From an uncultured Christensenella sp. (GTDB lineage: Bacteria; Bacillota; Clostridia; Christensenellales; UBA1242), in assembly GCA_910584815.1 (NCBI GenBank), contig CAJUBT010000001.1, positions 75,214 through 130,787 on the forward strand: DNA of 55,574 nt, read 5' to 3'. The notes beneath the pieces were generated by a model, which made no database searches, was not told the DNA's origin, and saw only the letters and a program-made list of their open reading frames with translations. Below, in pieces: positions 43,550 through 52,132 of the stretch. The position numbers were made by a program, and so were the translations under genes. Positions within the stretch are counted from its first letter, which is position 1. Each line of letters begins with the position of its first letter.

Positions 43550-45307
43550 ATGGAAAAATTAGAGGAAAGAGTAAAAGCTATTAAAAGTAGTTTGCACGAT
43601 AGCAGCGATATTGTTATAAAAAAAATATCAAGCGGAAAAAACGCTATTTTTGTTATGTACATAGATGGGCTTATAGAACAAGAAGAACTTAATTTAAATG
43701 TGCTAGGTCCATTATATAAGTTTAAAAGTTTTAAAACCTGCGGTTTGGAGGAAATTAAAACTAAAATTGTTAACTATAGTAATGCAGAAATTTTGGAAGG
43801 GGAAGATATAGAAAATAACCTTTTACGAGGTTATGCTTTACTTTTTACTAACAATGATGATAGGGCTTTAGGGTTTAATGTTATTCATTATGATGGAAGA
43901 AGTGTTACCGAACCACCAACTTCTACTGTTATTAACGGACCAAGAGAAGGTTTTGTTGAGAATATAAAAATAAATGTATCTTTAATTCGTAAAAGGCTTG
44001 TATGTAAACATCTTAAAATAGAAGATATGACTGTTGGTAATCGTACTCAAACAGCGGTTAAAATTATGTATTTAGATGATGTTGTAGATAAAAAAATTGT
44101 TAAAGAAGTTAAAGATAAAATTAGCAAAATAGATATAGATGGCATTTTAGATAGTTATTACATAGGCACTTTTTTAGAAGATAAACCAAACTCTATTTTT
44201 CGCCAAGTTGGTAATTGTGAAAAACCAGACATTGCAACAAGCAAAATTTTGGAAGGTAGGGTTGTTATTTTAGTTGATGGTTCTCCAATAGTTCTTACGG
44301 TGCCTTTAATTGCTTTTGAAGATTTTCAAAGCAGTAACGACTATTATAGCGAACCACACAAAGCTTCTACCTTAAGAGTGCTTAGAATTATTGCACTTAT
44401 AATGTCTATTTATCTTCCTGGAATGTACATAGCGTTGAGGCTTTATCATTATAAGGTGTTGCCACTAAAGTTTTTAATTACTGTTGTAAATTCAACTCAA
44501 AATTTACCTTTTAACCCATTCCTAGAAATTTTGTTTATTATTGTGTTGTTTGATGTGCTGTTTGAAGCGAGTTTAAGAATGCCTAAATATTTAGGTATTG
44601 CCGTTTCTATTGTTGGGGCTTTAATTTTAGGGGATACCGCTGTGCAGGCAGGGCTTGTTAGTCATCCAGGGGTTATGATTGTTGCTATGAGTGGTATAAC
44701 TATTTATATTTTACCAAACCAAAGTGCACAGGTTTCTTTGCTTAGATTCATTTTTGCCCTTGTTGGTGGAGTGCTAGGGCTGCACGGTTTAATTTTAGCA
44801 AGTATGTTTTTGTTTGGCTATCTTGCAAATTTTGATAGTTACAACACGCCATATCTAGCTCCGCTTGCGCCTTATATTAATAACGATCAAAAAGACTTTA
44901 TATTTAAAGAGAATATAACAGAAATGAAAACACTGCCTGAAAGTATACCTAATAATAAGGAAATTAGGTTAAATGATGAACAATTAAAGAAAGATAACTC
45001 GCAAGAAAGCGGTGAAAATTTTAGTTTAAGTTCTATGTTTGGAATGAACGAAAATGAACAAGAACAAGGGGATAGTTCTTCAAAAGGAAGTAATGAAGGT
45101 GAATTAAGTTCTGGCAAAAATAGCGAAAATGTAAAAGAAAATGGTTCTGGAAATTTAAAAAAAAGAGATAAGGAAAACAAAGGAAAAAAAGAGCTTAATG
45201 ATTTAAATAATACAAAGGAAATAAATAAAGAGAAAACACAAACAAAATTTGAAAAAGAAATTAAACCAAAAATTAAAGCAAATATAAAAAGCACAAAAGT
45301 TAAATGA
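43550..45307 (+). CDS. gerAA: Spore germination receptor subunit A (GerA/SpoVAF family)
   Basis: 585 residues. The N-terminal soluble part (about 25-270) includes the family motifs GLIEQEELN, TEPPTSTVINGPREGF (about 122-137) and LEGRVVILVDGSPIVLTVP (about 234-252). The membrane part (about 270-440) has several spans, with ALILGDTAVQAGLVSHPGV. An extra Lys/Glu/Asn-rich tail of about 130 residues (about 455-585) is longer than usual. It sits in the inner spore membrane as part of the nutrient receptor with the next two genes. No Shine-Dalgarno sequence; a sigma-G-like promoter ends 5 nt before the ATG, so forespore-specific leaderless expression is likely. The germinant is unknown. Confidence 0.93.
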   Translation: MEKLEERVKAIKSSLHDSSDIVIKKISSGKNAIFVMYIDGLIEQEELNLNVLGPLYKFKSFKTCGLEEIKTKIVNYSNAEILEGEDIENNLLRGYALLFTNNDDRALGFNVIHYDGRSVTEPPTSTVINGPREGFVENIKINVSLIRKRLVCKHLKIEDMTVGNRTQTAVKIMYLDDVVDKKIVKEVKDKISKIDIDGILDSYYIGTFLEDKPNSIFRQVGNCEKPDIATSKILEGRVVILVDGSPIVLTVPLIAFEDFQSSNDYYSEPHKASTLRVLRIIALIMSIYLPGMYIALRLYHYKVLPLKFLITVVNSTQNLPFNPFLEILFIIVLFDVLFEASLRMPKYLGIAVSIVGALILGDTAVQAGLVSHPGVMIVAMSGITIYILPNQSAQVSLLRFIFALVGGVLGLHGLILASMFLFGYLANFDSYNTPYLAPLAPYINNDQKDFIFKENITEMKTLPESIPNNKEIRLNDEQLKKDNSQESGENFSLSSMFGMNENEQEQGDSSSKGSNEGELSSGKNSENVKENGSGNLKKRDKENKGKKELNDLNNTKEINKEKTQTKFEKEIKPKIKANIKSTKVK

Positions 45308-45377
45308 TAAAGAAAATTTTTAAAAATGATTTTGATTAAAAATAAAAGGCTTTTTAGTTAAAAGGGGAAAACTTAAA

Positions 45378-46583
45378 ATGAAACTAGCAACAACAAGGCA
45401 ACTAACTTTTGCTTTAATAATAAGTATGATAACTTTAAAAGTGTTGTTTTTGCCATCGCTACTTGTAAAAGAAATAGGAAGAGATTGCTATATTTTTTTG
45501 TTTATTATGCTTGTTGTTGATTTTTTGGTATTGTTAATTTTTTTATATCTTTTTAATAGATATCCAGAAATGTCGTTTTATGAAATAATGCAAAAGTTTT
45601 TTGGCACTGTAATTGCAAAAATAATTATGATATTATTTTGTTTGTTTTTTCTATCAAAATGTTGGGCTGTGTTTCAATCTAATTATGTTTATTTAAACGA
45701 AAATTTGCACACCACAATTAAGTGGTATACTTTTAGCATTCCATTATTAGTTGTTATATTTTATTTATCTACCTTTGGTGTTAATGCCTTTTTAAGACTT
45801 ATTGAAATTATGTTTCCTGTTATTGTTGGTGGGTTTATGCTAGCTTTTATAACTGGGTTGTTTCGTGCTGATTTTTCAAATGTGTTGCCTATATGTGAAA
45901 ACGGCTTTTTTAGTTATATGCCTAAAATTACTCAGTTTACTTTCTGGTTTGGAGATTATCTTGTGTTTATAGTTTTTATGGGTAACACCAAACAAGATAA
46001 AAAATTAAATTTAAAAGTTACTGTAACAGTTTTAGCGTTTATTGTTTTAATGAGTTTGTTTATGCTAATTGTTTATTCAATTTTTTCTTATAATACAATA
46101 AGCCATACTAATTCAATTTCGGATATTATGCAGGGTACTCCTTCTTCTTCCGATATCGGCAGTTTCGATTGGATTGTAATTATAATTTGGGATGCTTGTT
46201 TATTTATTTACTTAACTTTAAATGTTTTATGTTCTTTCTATTGTTTTAGGCAAGTAGTTCCAAAATTAAATCAGCGTATTCTTGCAGGGGCATTACTTAT
46301 TATTGTTTTAAGTAGCAACCTTATAACTCATTTTGATATTATTCATAGTGTAGAAATTTGTAAAAACTATCTTATGTATTCAAGTGCTGTATTGCAATAT
46401 TTATTGCCTATACTATTTTTAATATTTTCATTATTTAATCCAAACAAAAAAAAGGATGAACAATTTCAACAACAAAATTTTAAAATTACTCCACCCCAAA
46501 AACAACAACCAATTAAGCAAAATGTGGCAACTCCTAAAAATGTGGGCAAAAAATTTACAACGGAAAGGGAGCAGAAATGTTAA
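45378..46583 (+). CDS. gerAB: Spore germination receptor subunit B (GerAB, APC-like permease)
   Basis: A 401-residue membrane protein with about ten spans over residues 8-355, typical of the GerAB/endospore germination permease family (for example TTRQLTFALIISMITLKVLF at the N-terminus, FLSKCWAVFQSNYVYLNE and ILAGALLIIVLSSNLI). GerAB subunits bind amino acid germinants in studied Bacillus receptors. The last about 35 residues are a Gln/Pro/Lys-rich cytoplasmic tail. RBS AAAAGGGGAAAA. The stop overlaps the next gene by 7 nt, giving translational coupling. Confidence 0.93.
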   Translation: MKLATTRQLTFALIISMITLKVLFLPSLLVKEIGRDCYIFLFIMLVVDFLVLLIFLYLFNRYPEMSFYEIMQKFFGTVIAKIIMILFCLFFLSKCWAVFQSNYVYLNENLHTTIKWYTFSIPLLVVIFYLSTFGVNAFLRLIEIMFPVIVGGFMLAFITGLFRADFSNVLPICENGFFSYMPKITQFTFWFGDYLVFIVFMGNTKQDKKLNLKVTVTVLAFIVLMSLFMLIVYSIFSYNTISHTNSISDIMQGTPSSSDIGSFDWIVIIIWDACLFIYLTLNVLCSFYCFRQVVPKLNQRILAGALLIIVLSSNLITHFDIIHSVEICKNYLMYSSAVLQYLLPILFLIFSLFNPNKKKDEQFQQQNFKITPPQKQQPIKQNVATPKNVGKKFTTEREQKC

Positions 46584-47821
46584 AGTATTTATGGAAAAAT
46601 AAATTTTTAATTTTAATTCTTATTTTAATAGTAACTATGTGCCCTATAACAATAAGTTTACCAGAACAAAGTAGAACGGAAAGTATTATTACCGCAGTTG
46701 GTGTTGATAAGAAAGAAGATGAATATGAAGTTTCCATTCAGTATGTTGTGCCACAATCTTCAGGTGGACAAGAGAATTTAAAAATTTCAAAACAAAAGGG
46801 TAAAACAGTAGGGGAAGTTTTTGAAAAGTTAAATTTGGAACTTGGAAAAACTTTGGGGTTTGCCCATTGTAGATTTATTGCTTTTAATGAAGAGGCAGGA
46901 AAAGATAGTTTAACTAAAATTTTAGATTATCTTCTTAGACAAAAAACCAACACAAACAATATTGTTTTAATTTTAACAAAAGAAAGTGCGGGAGATTTGC
47001 TTGCCACCGCTAATGGTATAGATAGTGATCTATATACTTTCTTAAGTAATAGCAGTAATAGTAATGAATTTAAAGAGTATAACGATTTAACAACAATAGG
47101 AGATTTTTTCCGCAGTTATTTTGGTGAAGGTAATTCTCTTGCTATTTATATTGTTAACACAGAAAAAACTGCTGGAGAAGAAGGTGGCGCAAGCCCAACA
47201 GGTGGTGAAAGTAGTGCTTCTAGTGGAAGTAGCGGTAGCAGTAGCACAGATAGTGCAGGTGGCGAAACTAAAGAGCAAATAGATAATAAAGAACGCATTG
47301 CCATTATAAAAGATGGGAAATTATTGTTAAGTTTAGATGAAGAACAAAGTAACGATTTTGTTTGGTTTAATGAAGATGTTAAAAGAATAATATTTCAAGT
47401 AAACGATTATCAAGATGACAGACTTGGAAAAGTTGATACAATGGTAAATATTTTTAAACGCTTTGTTAGAAAAAAAGCTTATTTTGATGAGAATGGAAAT
47501 CCTCATATGGAACTAAACATAAAAAATTATATTAGAACAAGTCAAATTATTGCAGATAGTTTAGAACAAGAAGATTACGAAATTTCACAAGATCATTTTA
47601 AAGAAGATTTTTTAAAGAAAGTTGAAGAGGAAGCCATTAAGAAAGTTAAAAAAGCAGAGCAACATTTTAAAGAAAATAACTATGATGCAATAGAATGTTA
47701 TGAAACCTTTTATAAATTTAAAAATAAACAATTAAAAGAATATTTAAAAACTCATAGTAAAGATGATTTTATAAAACAAGTAACTTTTCATTATAATTTT
47801 ACCTTTGTTCAAGGTTCATAA
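46577..47821 (+). CDS. gerAC: Spore germination receptor subunit C (Ger(x)C family)
   Basis: 414 residues. The N-terminal hydrophobic helix (about 10-22) is followed by ESIITAVGVDKKEDEYEVSI, matching the opening strands of Ger(x)C proteins; the C-terminal domain ends HYNFTFVQGS as in domain 3. GerAC is normally a lipoprotein with a consensus lipobox; here the only Cys is VTMC with Met at -1, so lipidation is doubtful. A Ser/Gly-rich linker (about 199-233, SGSSGSSSTDSAGG) is inserted in the middle, which is unusual. It overlaps gerAB by 7 nt and is followed by the hairpin at 47946. Confidence 0.9.
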   Translation: MLKYLWKNKFLILILILIVTMCPITISLPEQSRTESIITAVGVDKKEDEYEVSIQYVVPQSSGGQENLKISKQKGKTVGEVFEKLNLELGKTLGFAHCRFIAFNEEAGKDSLTKILDYLLRQKTNTNNIVLILTKESAGDLLATANGIDSDLYTFLSNSSNSNEFKEYNDLTTIGDFFRSYFGEGNSLAIYIVNTEKTAGEEGGASPTGGESSASSGSSGSSSTDSAGGETKEQIDNKERIAIIKDGKLLLSLDEEQSNDFVWFNEDVKRIIFQVNDYQDDRLGKVDTMVNIFKRFVRKKAYFDENGNPHMELNIKNYIRTSQIIADSLEQEDYEISQDHFKEDFLKKVEEEAIKKVKKAEQHFKENNYDAIECYETFYKFKNKQLKEYLKTHSKDDFIKQVTFHYNFTFVQGS

Positions 47822-48211
47822 TTAAATTTAGGGTAGTTATTTATTATAATTAATTTTTTTAGAAGTTAAAAATTATAAAATAATTAGAAAATAATTATTA
47901 TATTTAAATTAATAGCAATAAGTTATTTAACTTAAAAACGAATAAAAATCAAGGCTTAAATAAAAGTCTTGATTTTTTTTAAAAAGTTTGATATATTTAT
48001 TACAGAATTGATTTTTAAAATTTTTGAAAATCACTTCCTTCTTGCTATTTATAAACAAAAATATATTTTAAATTTATTTTTTTGTAATGTTGCTTATAGG
48101 CTAAAATATTTTTTTAGTTATATAAAAAATAACATTTATATAAAAAATATGTTTTTTATGTTTTGTTAATAAAATAGCCGAATAAGTCCAAAAGAAAGGA
48201 GGCAATAAAAT
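47822..48211. other. Spacer between the gerA operon and rpsF
   Basis: No gene. It holds the gerA terminator (47946-47980) and the rpsF leader. The leader has an unpaired-looking CCG (48178-48180) upstream of an AAAGGAGG ribosome binding site, compatible with but not proof of an S6:S18 autoregulatory element. Confidence 0.45.
47946..47980 (+). terminator. Terminator of the gerA operon
   Basis: Stem AAATCAAGGCTT with AAGTCTTGATTT (one mismatch), ending in T8 at 47973-47980. Confidence 0.8.
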
Positions 48212-48493
48212 ATGACTAATTACGAAATACTTTACATTCTTTCTCCAAGCATAAGCGATGAAGAAAGAGAAGCAACCATTAAAAAGTTTAAAGATTATGT
48301 TGAAACTAATGGTGGCACAGTAGCAGGTATTGATAAGTGGGGTTTGAAACAACTTGCTTATCCTATTAAATTTAAAAACGAAGGTTTTTATGTTTTAATG
48401 AACTATTCTGCTCCAAGTGAAGCAAGCATAGCAATGGGTAAATTAATGCTTATTAACGAAAATATTTTAAGACATATTATTGTTAAAAAGTAA
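48212..48493 (+). CDS. rpsF: 30S ribosomal protein bS6
   Basis: A 93-residue small-subunit protein. YEILYILSPSISDEEREATI, GTVAGIDKWGLKQLAYPIKF, GFYVLMNY and the closing NILRHIIVKK are all family marks. It binds bS18 and 16S rRNA in the platform. First gene of the conserved rpsF-ssb-rpsR order. Strong RBS (GAAAGGAGG). May be autoregulated through an S6:S18 leader in other Firmicutes. Confidence 0.97.
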   Translation: MTNYEILYILSPSISDEEREATIKKFKDYVETNGGTVAGIDKWGLKQLAYPIKFKNEGFYVLMNYSAPSEASIAMGKLMLINENILRHIIVKK

Positions 48494-48612
48494 TTTTTAA
48501 CTAAAAGTTTTTAATTAAACTTTTTATATTTGAAGGATAATTATTGTTCTAAATTTTTTTATTTATTAACATAAAAATAAATAACAATGAATTATTCTTA
48601 AAGGAGATTTAA

Positions 48613-49020
48613 ATGAATAAAGTTATTTTAATTGGTAACCTTACTAAAGACCCAGAACTTTCCACAACCAATAGTGGCATTAATTATTGCAGGTTTACTC
48701 TTGCTGTTCCTAAAAGGTTTTCAAACCAAGGAGAAAGAGATGCTGAATTTATTAACATTGTTGTTTGGCGTGTGCAAGCAGACAACTGCCATAAATATCT
48801 TAAAAAAGGCAGTAAAGCCTGTGTTGTGGGTAGCCTTCAAACAAGAAGTTACGATGCACAAGATGGTTCTAAGAGATATGTTACCGAAGTTGTAGCTGAA
48901 GAAGTTGAATTTTTATCAACAAGAAACAATAACGATAATTCAAACAATGTTTCATCTTCTTCTAGCGATAGTGATGCAAGTGAACTTCAACCTATTGAAG
49001 ATGATACATTACCATTTTAA
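48613..49020 (+). CDS. ssb: Single-stranded DNA-binding protein
   Basis: A 135-residue SSB. The OB fold covers residues 1-105: MNKVILIGNLTKDPELSTTN, CRFTLAVPKRFS, EFINIVVWRVQADNCHKYLK, KGSKACVVGSLQTRSYD and YVTEVVAEEVEFL. A short Ser/Asn linker leads to the acidic C-terminal tip DDTLPF that recruits repair and replication proteins. RBS AAAGGAG. Lies between rpsF and rpsR as in most Firmicutes. Confidence 0.97.
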   Translation: MNKVILIGNLTKDPELSTTNSGINYCRFTLAVPKRFSNQGERDAEFINIVVWRVQADNCHKYLKKGSKACVVGSLQTRSYDAQDGSKRYVTEVVAEEVEFLSTRNNNDNSNNVSSSSSDSDASELQPIEDDTLPF

Positions 49021-49050
49021 TTAAAGTTTATAAAGGAGAAAATACAAATT

Positions 49051-49320
49051 ATGGCAGAAGTCGTTAAAGAAAATCAACCAGAAGAAAAATTTTCTAAAAG
49101 ACCTAAAAGAATGCCTAAAAAGAAAGTTTGCGTTTTTTGTGCAGATAAATCTAAAGTGATAGATTATAAAGATGCTAACACTTTAAAAAGATTTATAACC
49201 GAAAAAGGCAAAATTGTTTCGCGCCGTCAAACTGGCACTTGTGCAATGCACCAAAGGGAGCTTACAACTGCTATTAAGAGAGCAAGAAATATGGCAATTC
49301 TTACTTTTAAAGGGGAATAA
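49051..49320 (+). CDS. rpsR: 30S ribosomal protein bS18 (zinc-ribbon form)
   Basis: 89 residues. The core has KKKVCVFCADKSKVIDYKD, TLKRFITEKGKIVSRRQTG and HQRELTTAIKRARNMAIL. CVFC with TCAMH makes the zinc-binding (C+) form of bS18, which implies a zinc demand for ribosome assembly. RBS AAAGGAG. A strong terminator ends the operon. Confidence 0.96.
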   Translation: MAEVVKENQPEEKFSKRPKRMPKKKVCVFCADKSKVIDYKDANTLKRFITEKGKIVSRRQTGTCAMHQRELTTAIKRARNMAILTFKGE

Positions 49321-49327
49321 AATATAT

Positions 49328-49379
49328 AAGCAAGCAAAAAAGTAGAAAATTAAAAAACTAACTTTGCTTGCTTTTTTTT
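49328..49379 (+). terminator. Terminator of the rpsF-ssb-rpsR operon
   Basis: An 11-bp perfect stem (AAGCAAGCAAA, 49328-49338, with TTTGCTTGCTT, 49363-49373), 24-nt AT-rich loop and a run of T. Confidence 0.85.
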
Positions 49380-49536
49380 AATATTTTAACAAACTTAAAA
49401 TATTTTTGTTTAGGAAAAACAAAAATATAAATTGATATTTTAAAAATGTTGTTTTAAAGTTTTACATTAGGCATTAAATTAGGTAAACTATATAAATAAA
49501 AATTACTAATAAATTTAAAAAAAGAGAGAATTGTAA

Positions 49537-50337
49537 ATGCCAAATAAAAATGATGATAATGATTTGAATTTAATAAATCAAGAAGAAGAATTAATAAAAC
49601 GCACTTTAATGGTGGCTGCTTATCCTGCGTTAATTAAAACTGTTGAAAAAGATGGCGATAGTTTTTACGAGGGGTTTTTACCAGGCTTTAACGATGCAAA
49701 GGTAGAAGATTTAGAAAGTGAAGATGAATGCGTTGAATACTTACAAGATATTTTAGATGATGAAGTTGAAGAACTTGTTTGTATGGGTAAAAGTTTGCCA
49801 TATGTAGAGGAAGATGACGTTCTAATGGAAAAATACCCAAATCATAAAATTGCATATTTAGATATAAATGTTTATGCCACAAGAGAAGAACTTAATTATT
49901 ATGATGCCTGTGCTGGTGAATGTGGAAGTTGTGGGCATAAATGTGGTGAAGATGATTTTTATGACGATTGTGATTGTGAAGATTGTTTAGAAGACTACAA
50001 TGCTTGCGATTGTGGACATCACCATCATCATTGCGACTGTGATGATTGTGGAGATGATGATTGCGATAATGGAAATTGTAATTGTGGCAATGATAATTGC
50101 AATTGTGGTGATGGGATTTGTTCCGATAATGAAGAACTAGATAACAAAAAGAATGAAACTTGTTCTTGTGGTGAACACAAAAAAAATTGTGATTGTAAAG
50201 AAGATAACCATAGTTGTTGTGGTAACCATAATGCAGACCACAAATGTGCTGGTGAAAATAATAATTGCAAAGCTAATAAAGCAAATTGTAAAAATAAAGG
50301 TAATAAAACTTGTAAAAATAATACGACAAAAAAATAA
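49537..50337 (+). CDS. HicB-like domain fused to a cysteine-rich, metallothionein-like tail
   Basis: 266 residues. Residues about 20-115 resemble the HicB antitoxin-type fold: RTLMVAAYPALIKTVEKDGD, SFYEGFLPGFNDAKVEDLES, ECVEYLQDILDDEVEELV and KSLPYVEE. No HicA toxin gene is adjacent and no DNA-binding domain follows. Residues about 122-260 hold 28 Cys by my count, with many Asp, His and Gly in motifs such as CGSCGHKCGED, CDCGHHHHHCDCDDCG, CNCGNDNCNCG and CSCGEHKKNCDC. This looks like a metal-binding or metal-buffering segment. A weak RBS (GAGAG) lies upstream. It sits between ribosomal and nucleotide-metabolism genes and is apparently monocistronic. A role in metal storage or sensing is inference. 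Confidence 0.75.
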   Translation: MPNKNDDNDLNLINQEEELIKRTLMVAAYPALIKTVEKDGDSFYEGFLPGFNDAKVEDLESEDECVEYLQDILDDEVEELVCMGKSLPYVEEDDVLMEKYPNHKIAYLDINVYATREELNYYDACAGECGSCGHKCGEDDFYDDCDCEDCLEDYNACDCGHHHHHCDCDDCGDDDCDNGNCNCGNDNCNCGDGICSDNEELDNKKNETCSCGEHKKNCDCKEDNHSCCGNHNADHKCAGENNNCKANKANCKNKGNKTCKNNTTKK

Positions 50338-50393
50338 TTAACTTTTAATTTTTAAAATTATAAATATAAAATTAAAGGGGGACAAAGGTAAAA

Positions 50394-50966
50394 ATGTCTA
50401 ATCATAAAATAGTTATTATAACAGGACCTAGTGGAGTTGGTAAAACAACAATTTCTCAGTTTTTATGCCAAAATTTAATGGAAGAATTTAGTGAAACTGT
50501 TTCTTGCACAACTCGTCCAAAAAGGGAACAAGAGATAGATGGTAAAGACTATTACTTTATAACAAAAGAAGAGTTTGAAAAGAAAATTAAAAACAATGAA
50601 CTTTTGGAATATAACATATATAATGGCAATTATTATGGCACCCTTTATGAAGAAATTTCTTCTATATTAAAAAGGTGTAACTGTATTATTGTTTTAGACC
50701 CAGTAACTGCTTCTACTTTAAAAGAAAAAGAATTTTTTAAGAAGAATGAAACATATACTTTCTTTTTAAGTGCCGATGAAACAATTGTGCGAAGGCGCCT
50801 TGTTAAGCGTGGAACAAGTAAAGAAGAAATTAAACAAAGGTTAGACATTGCTAAGGGAGAAAGAGAATACGCAAAATATTGCGACCATAAAGTTTTTGTT
50901 AAAAACCCTTACTATGCCTCCTCACGCATTTATAAAATATTAACTGGCAAAGTGCTAGAAATTTAA
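50394..50966 (+). CDS. gmk: Guanylate kinase
   Basis: 190 residues, phosphorylating GMP to GDP. The P-loop is IITGPSGVGKTTIS (about residues 7-20), SCTTRPKREQEIDGKDYYF (about 38-56) binds GMP, LLEYNIYNGNYYGTLYEEI (about 71-89) follows, and the C-terminal lid has ETIVRRRLVKRGTSKEEIKQRL. Length is close to the usual 190-210. RBS AAAGGGGGAC about 14 nt upstream. Some conserved residues differ (ATASTL-like PVTASTLKEK), but family membership is clear. Confidence 0.92.
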   Translation: MSNHKIVIITGPSGVGKTTISQFLCQNLMEEFSETVSCTTRPKREQEIDGKDYYFITKEEFEKKIKNNELLEYNIYNGNYYGTLYEEISSILKRCNCIIVLDPVTASTLKEKEFFKKNETYTFFLSADETIVRRRLVKRGTSKEEIKQRLDIAKGEREYAKYCDHKVFVKNPYYASSRIYKILTGKVLEI

Positions 50967-51031
50967 ATTTATTTTTATTGCACCTTATTATTGTTTGATT
51001 TATATATTTAAAGATAAGGAGTTTTTTTAAA

Positions 51032-51610
51032 ATGCAAGAGAAAAAGAAACTACTTGTAGATTTTGATGATACAATTTGTGAGTCTGTAACTTTGTTAAAG
51101 GTTAACAAGTTTTTAGGAACAAATTATAAAATTGAAGATTTTGATGACTATTTTATAGACAATGTTATTCCTAAAGAGAAATTAGATGAATATTTTGAAA
51201 CTTATTTTGATGAGGACCCATACGAAAACTTAGCATTAATTGAAGGTGCTAAAGAGGCATTAGAAAAGTTAAAAGAAAAATATGATATTTATATTTGCTC
51301 TTCTTGCATTCTCTACAAAAGGCCTCAATCTTCTGCAAAACTTTTTGCTTCGAAGTTTAACTATTTAATTAAAAATTTACCTTTTTTAGACCCTACTAAA
51401 TTTATATTCACTTCTTCAAAAGATGTTTGTTGTGGTGATATTTTAATTGATGATTTCTTTCATAACTTTAAAAGCAATATTACAACAAAATTATTATTTG
51501 AAAGCTATCATAACAAAAATATAACTGATGATATGCTTAAAGAAAGAAATGTTATAAGGGTTAAAGATTGGAACCATATTTGCAAATTATTATTGAATGA
51601 AGATTTATAA
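51032..51610 (+). CDS. 5' nucleotidase, NT5C (deoxyribonucleotidase) family
   Basis: A 192-residue HAD-superfamily phosphatase of the NT5C type. Motif I is LLVDFDDTICES (catalytic Asp pair at about residues 10 and 12), motif II is ICSSCILY (about 87-94), a Lys in KRP (about 95-97) and motif III LIDDFFHN (about 140-147) bind phosphate and Mg. Known members remove the 5' phosphate of deoxynucleotides and help balance nucleotide pools. RBS AAGGAG. It follows gmk after 65 bp and may share its transcript. Confidence 0.85.
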   Translation: MQEKKKLLVDFDDTICESVTLLKVNKFLGTNYKIEDFDDYFIDNVIPKEKLDEYFETYFDEDPYENLALIEGAKEALEKLKEKYDIYICSSCILYKRPQSSAKLFASKFNYLIKNLPFLDPTKFIFTSSKDVCCGDILIDDFFHNFKSNITTKLLFESYHNKNITDDMLKERNVIRVKDWNHICKLLLNEDL

Positions 51611-52097
51611 ATTATAAAGCAAAAGGTTTAATAAATAAAAATTAAAATTTTATTAATTTTTTTTAAATAAAATTTAAAACAAAGTATTTCTTTTAAAATT
51701 TAAACGCAATTGTAATCAACAAAAAGATGTTTATTTAGTTGTTTTATGTTGTTTAAAATTTTAATAAACATAAATTTAGTTATAAGTTTTAAATAATGTT
51801 TATGGGAAATATATAAAAACATAAGTTGAAAATCATAATTTTATTTGTTATGTAAATTTAGCTTATGTTTTTTTATTGCAAAATTTATGTTGAAATAATA
51901 ATGCTTAATTGGAAATACCTTTTGGTTAAATTATAATATTATAAATAAGATATTATTTAGTTTTTTAATAAATGTTTTAAAATGGTCTTTTACTGAAATA
52001 ACTATATTAATAAGTTTATCTAAATTTAATACATTTTTTTATTTAAGAATGTTAATCTATTTAAAAGTTTTATAAAATAATAACTTACAAAAAGTAC
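51611..52097. other. Gene-free AT-rich spacer upstream of the RecD2-like gene
   Basis: No gene. A large inverted repeat AAACATAAG (51817-51825) with CTTATGTTT (51862-51870) ends in a T tract and may be a distant terminator or the end of a small transcript. Confidence 0.45.
51817..51874 (+). terminator. Possible terminator or small-RNA 3' end
   Basis: A 9-bp perfect stem with a 36-nt loop, followed by T7. It is over 200 nt past the preceding stop codon, so its association is uncertain. Confidence 0.4.
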
Positions 52098-52124
52098 TTG
52101 CTTGTTTTTGCTAAAGCATATAAA
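52098..52124 (+). promoter_or_regulatory. Candidate recD2 promoter, leaderless arrangement
   Basis: TTGCTT (52098-52103), 15-bp spacer, TATAAA (52119-52124); the ATG at 52133 is 8 nt beyond the -10 and no Shine-Dalgarno sequence is present. The -35 is weak. Confidence 0.45.
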
Positions 52125-52132
52125 CTTAAATT

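Noticed and set aside
47969..48169. A short open frame between gerAC and rpsF
   Set aside because: It begins inside the gerA terminator, is made of Phe/Ile/Lys/Tyr-rich AT-driven codons and has no ribosome binding site.
49537..50337. A complete HicAB toxin-antitoxin module
   Set aside because: No HicA-like gene is next to it on either side and the protein has no DNA-binding domain, so only the HicB-like fold is claimed.
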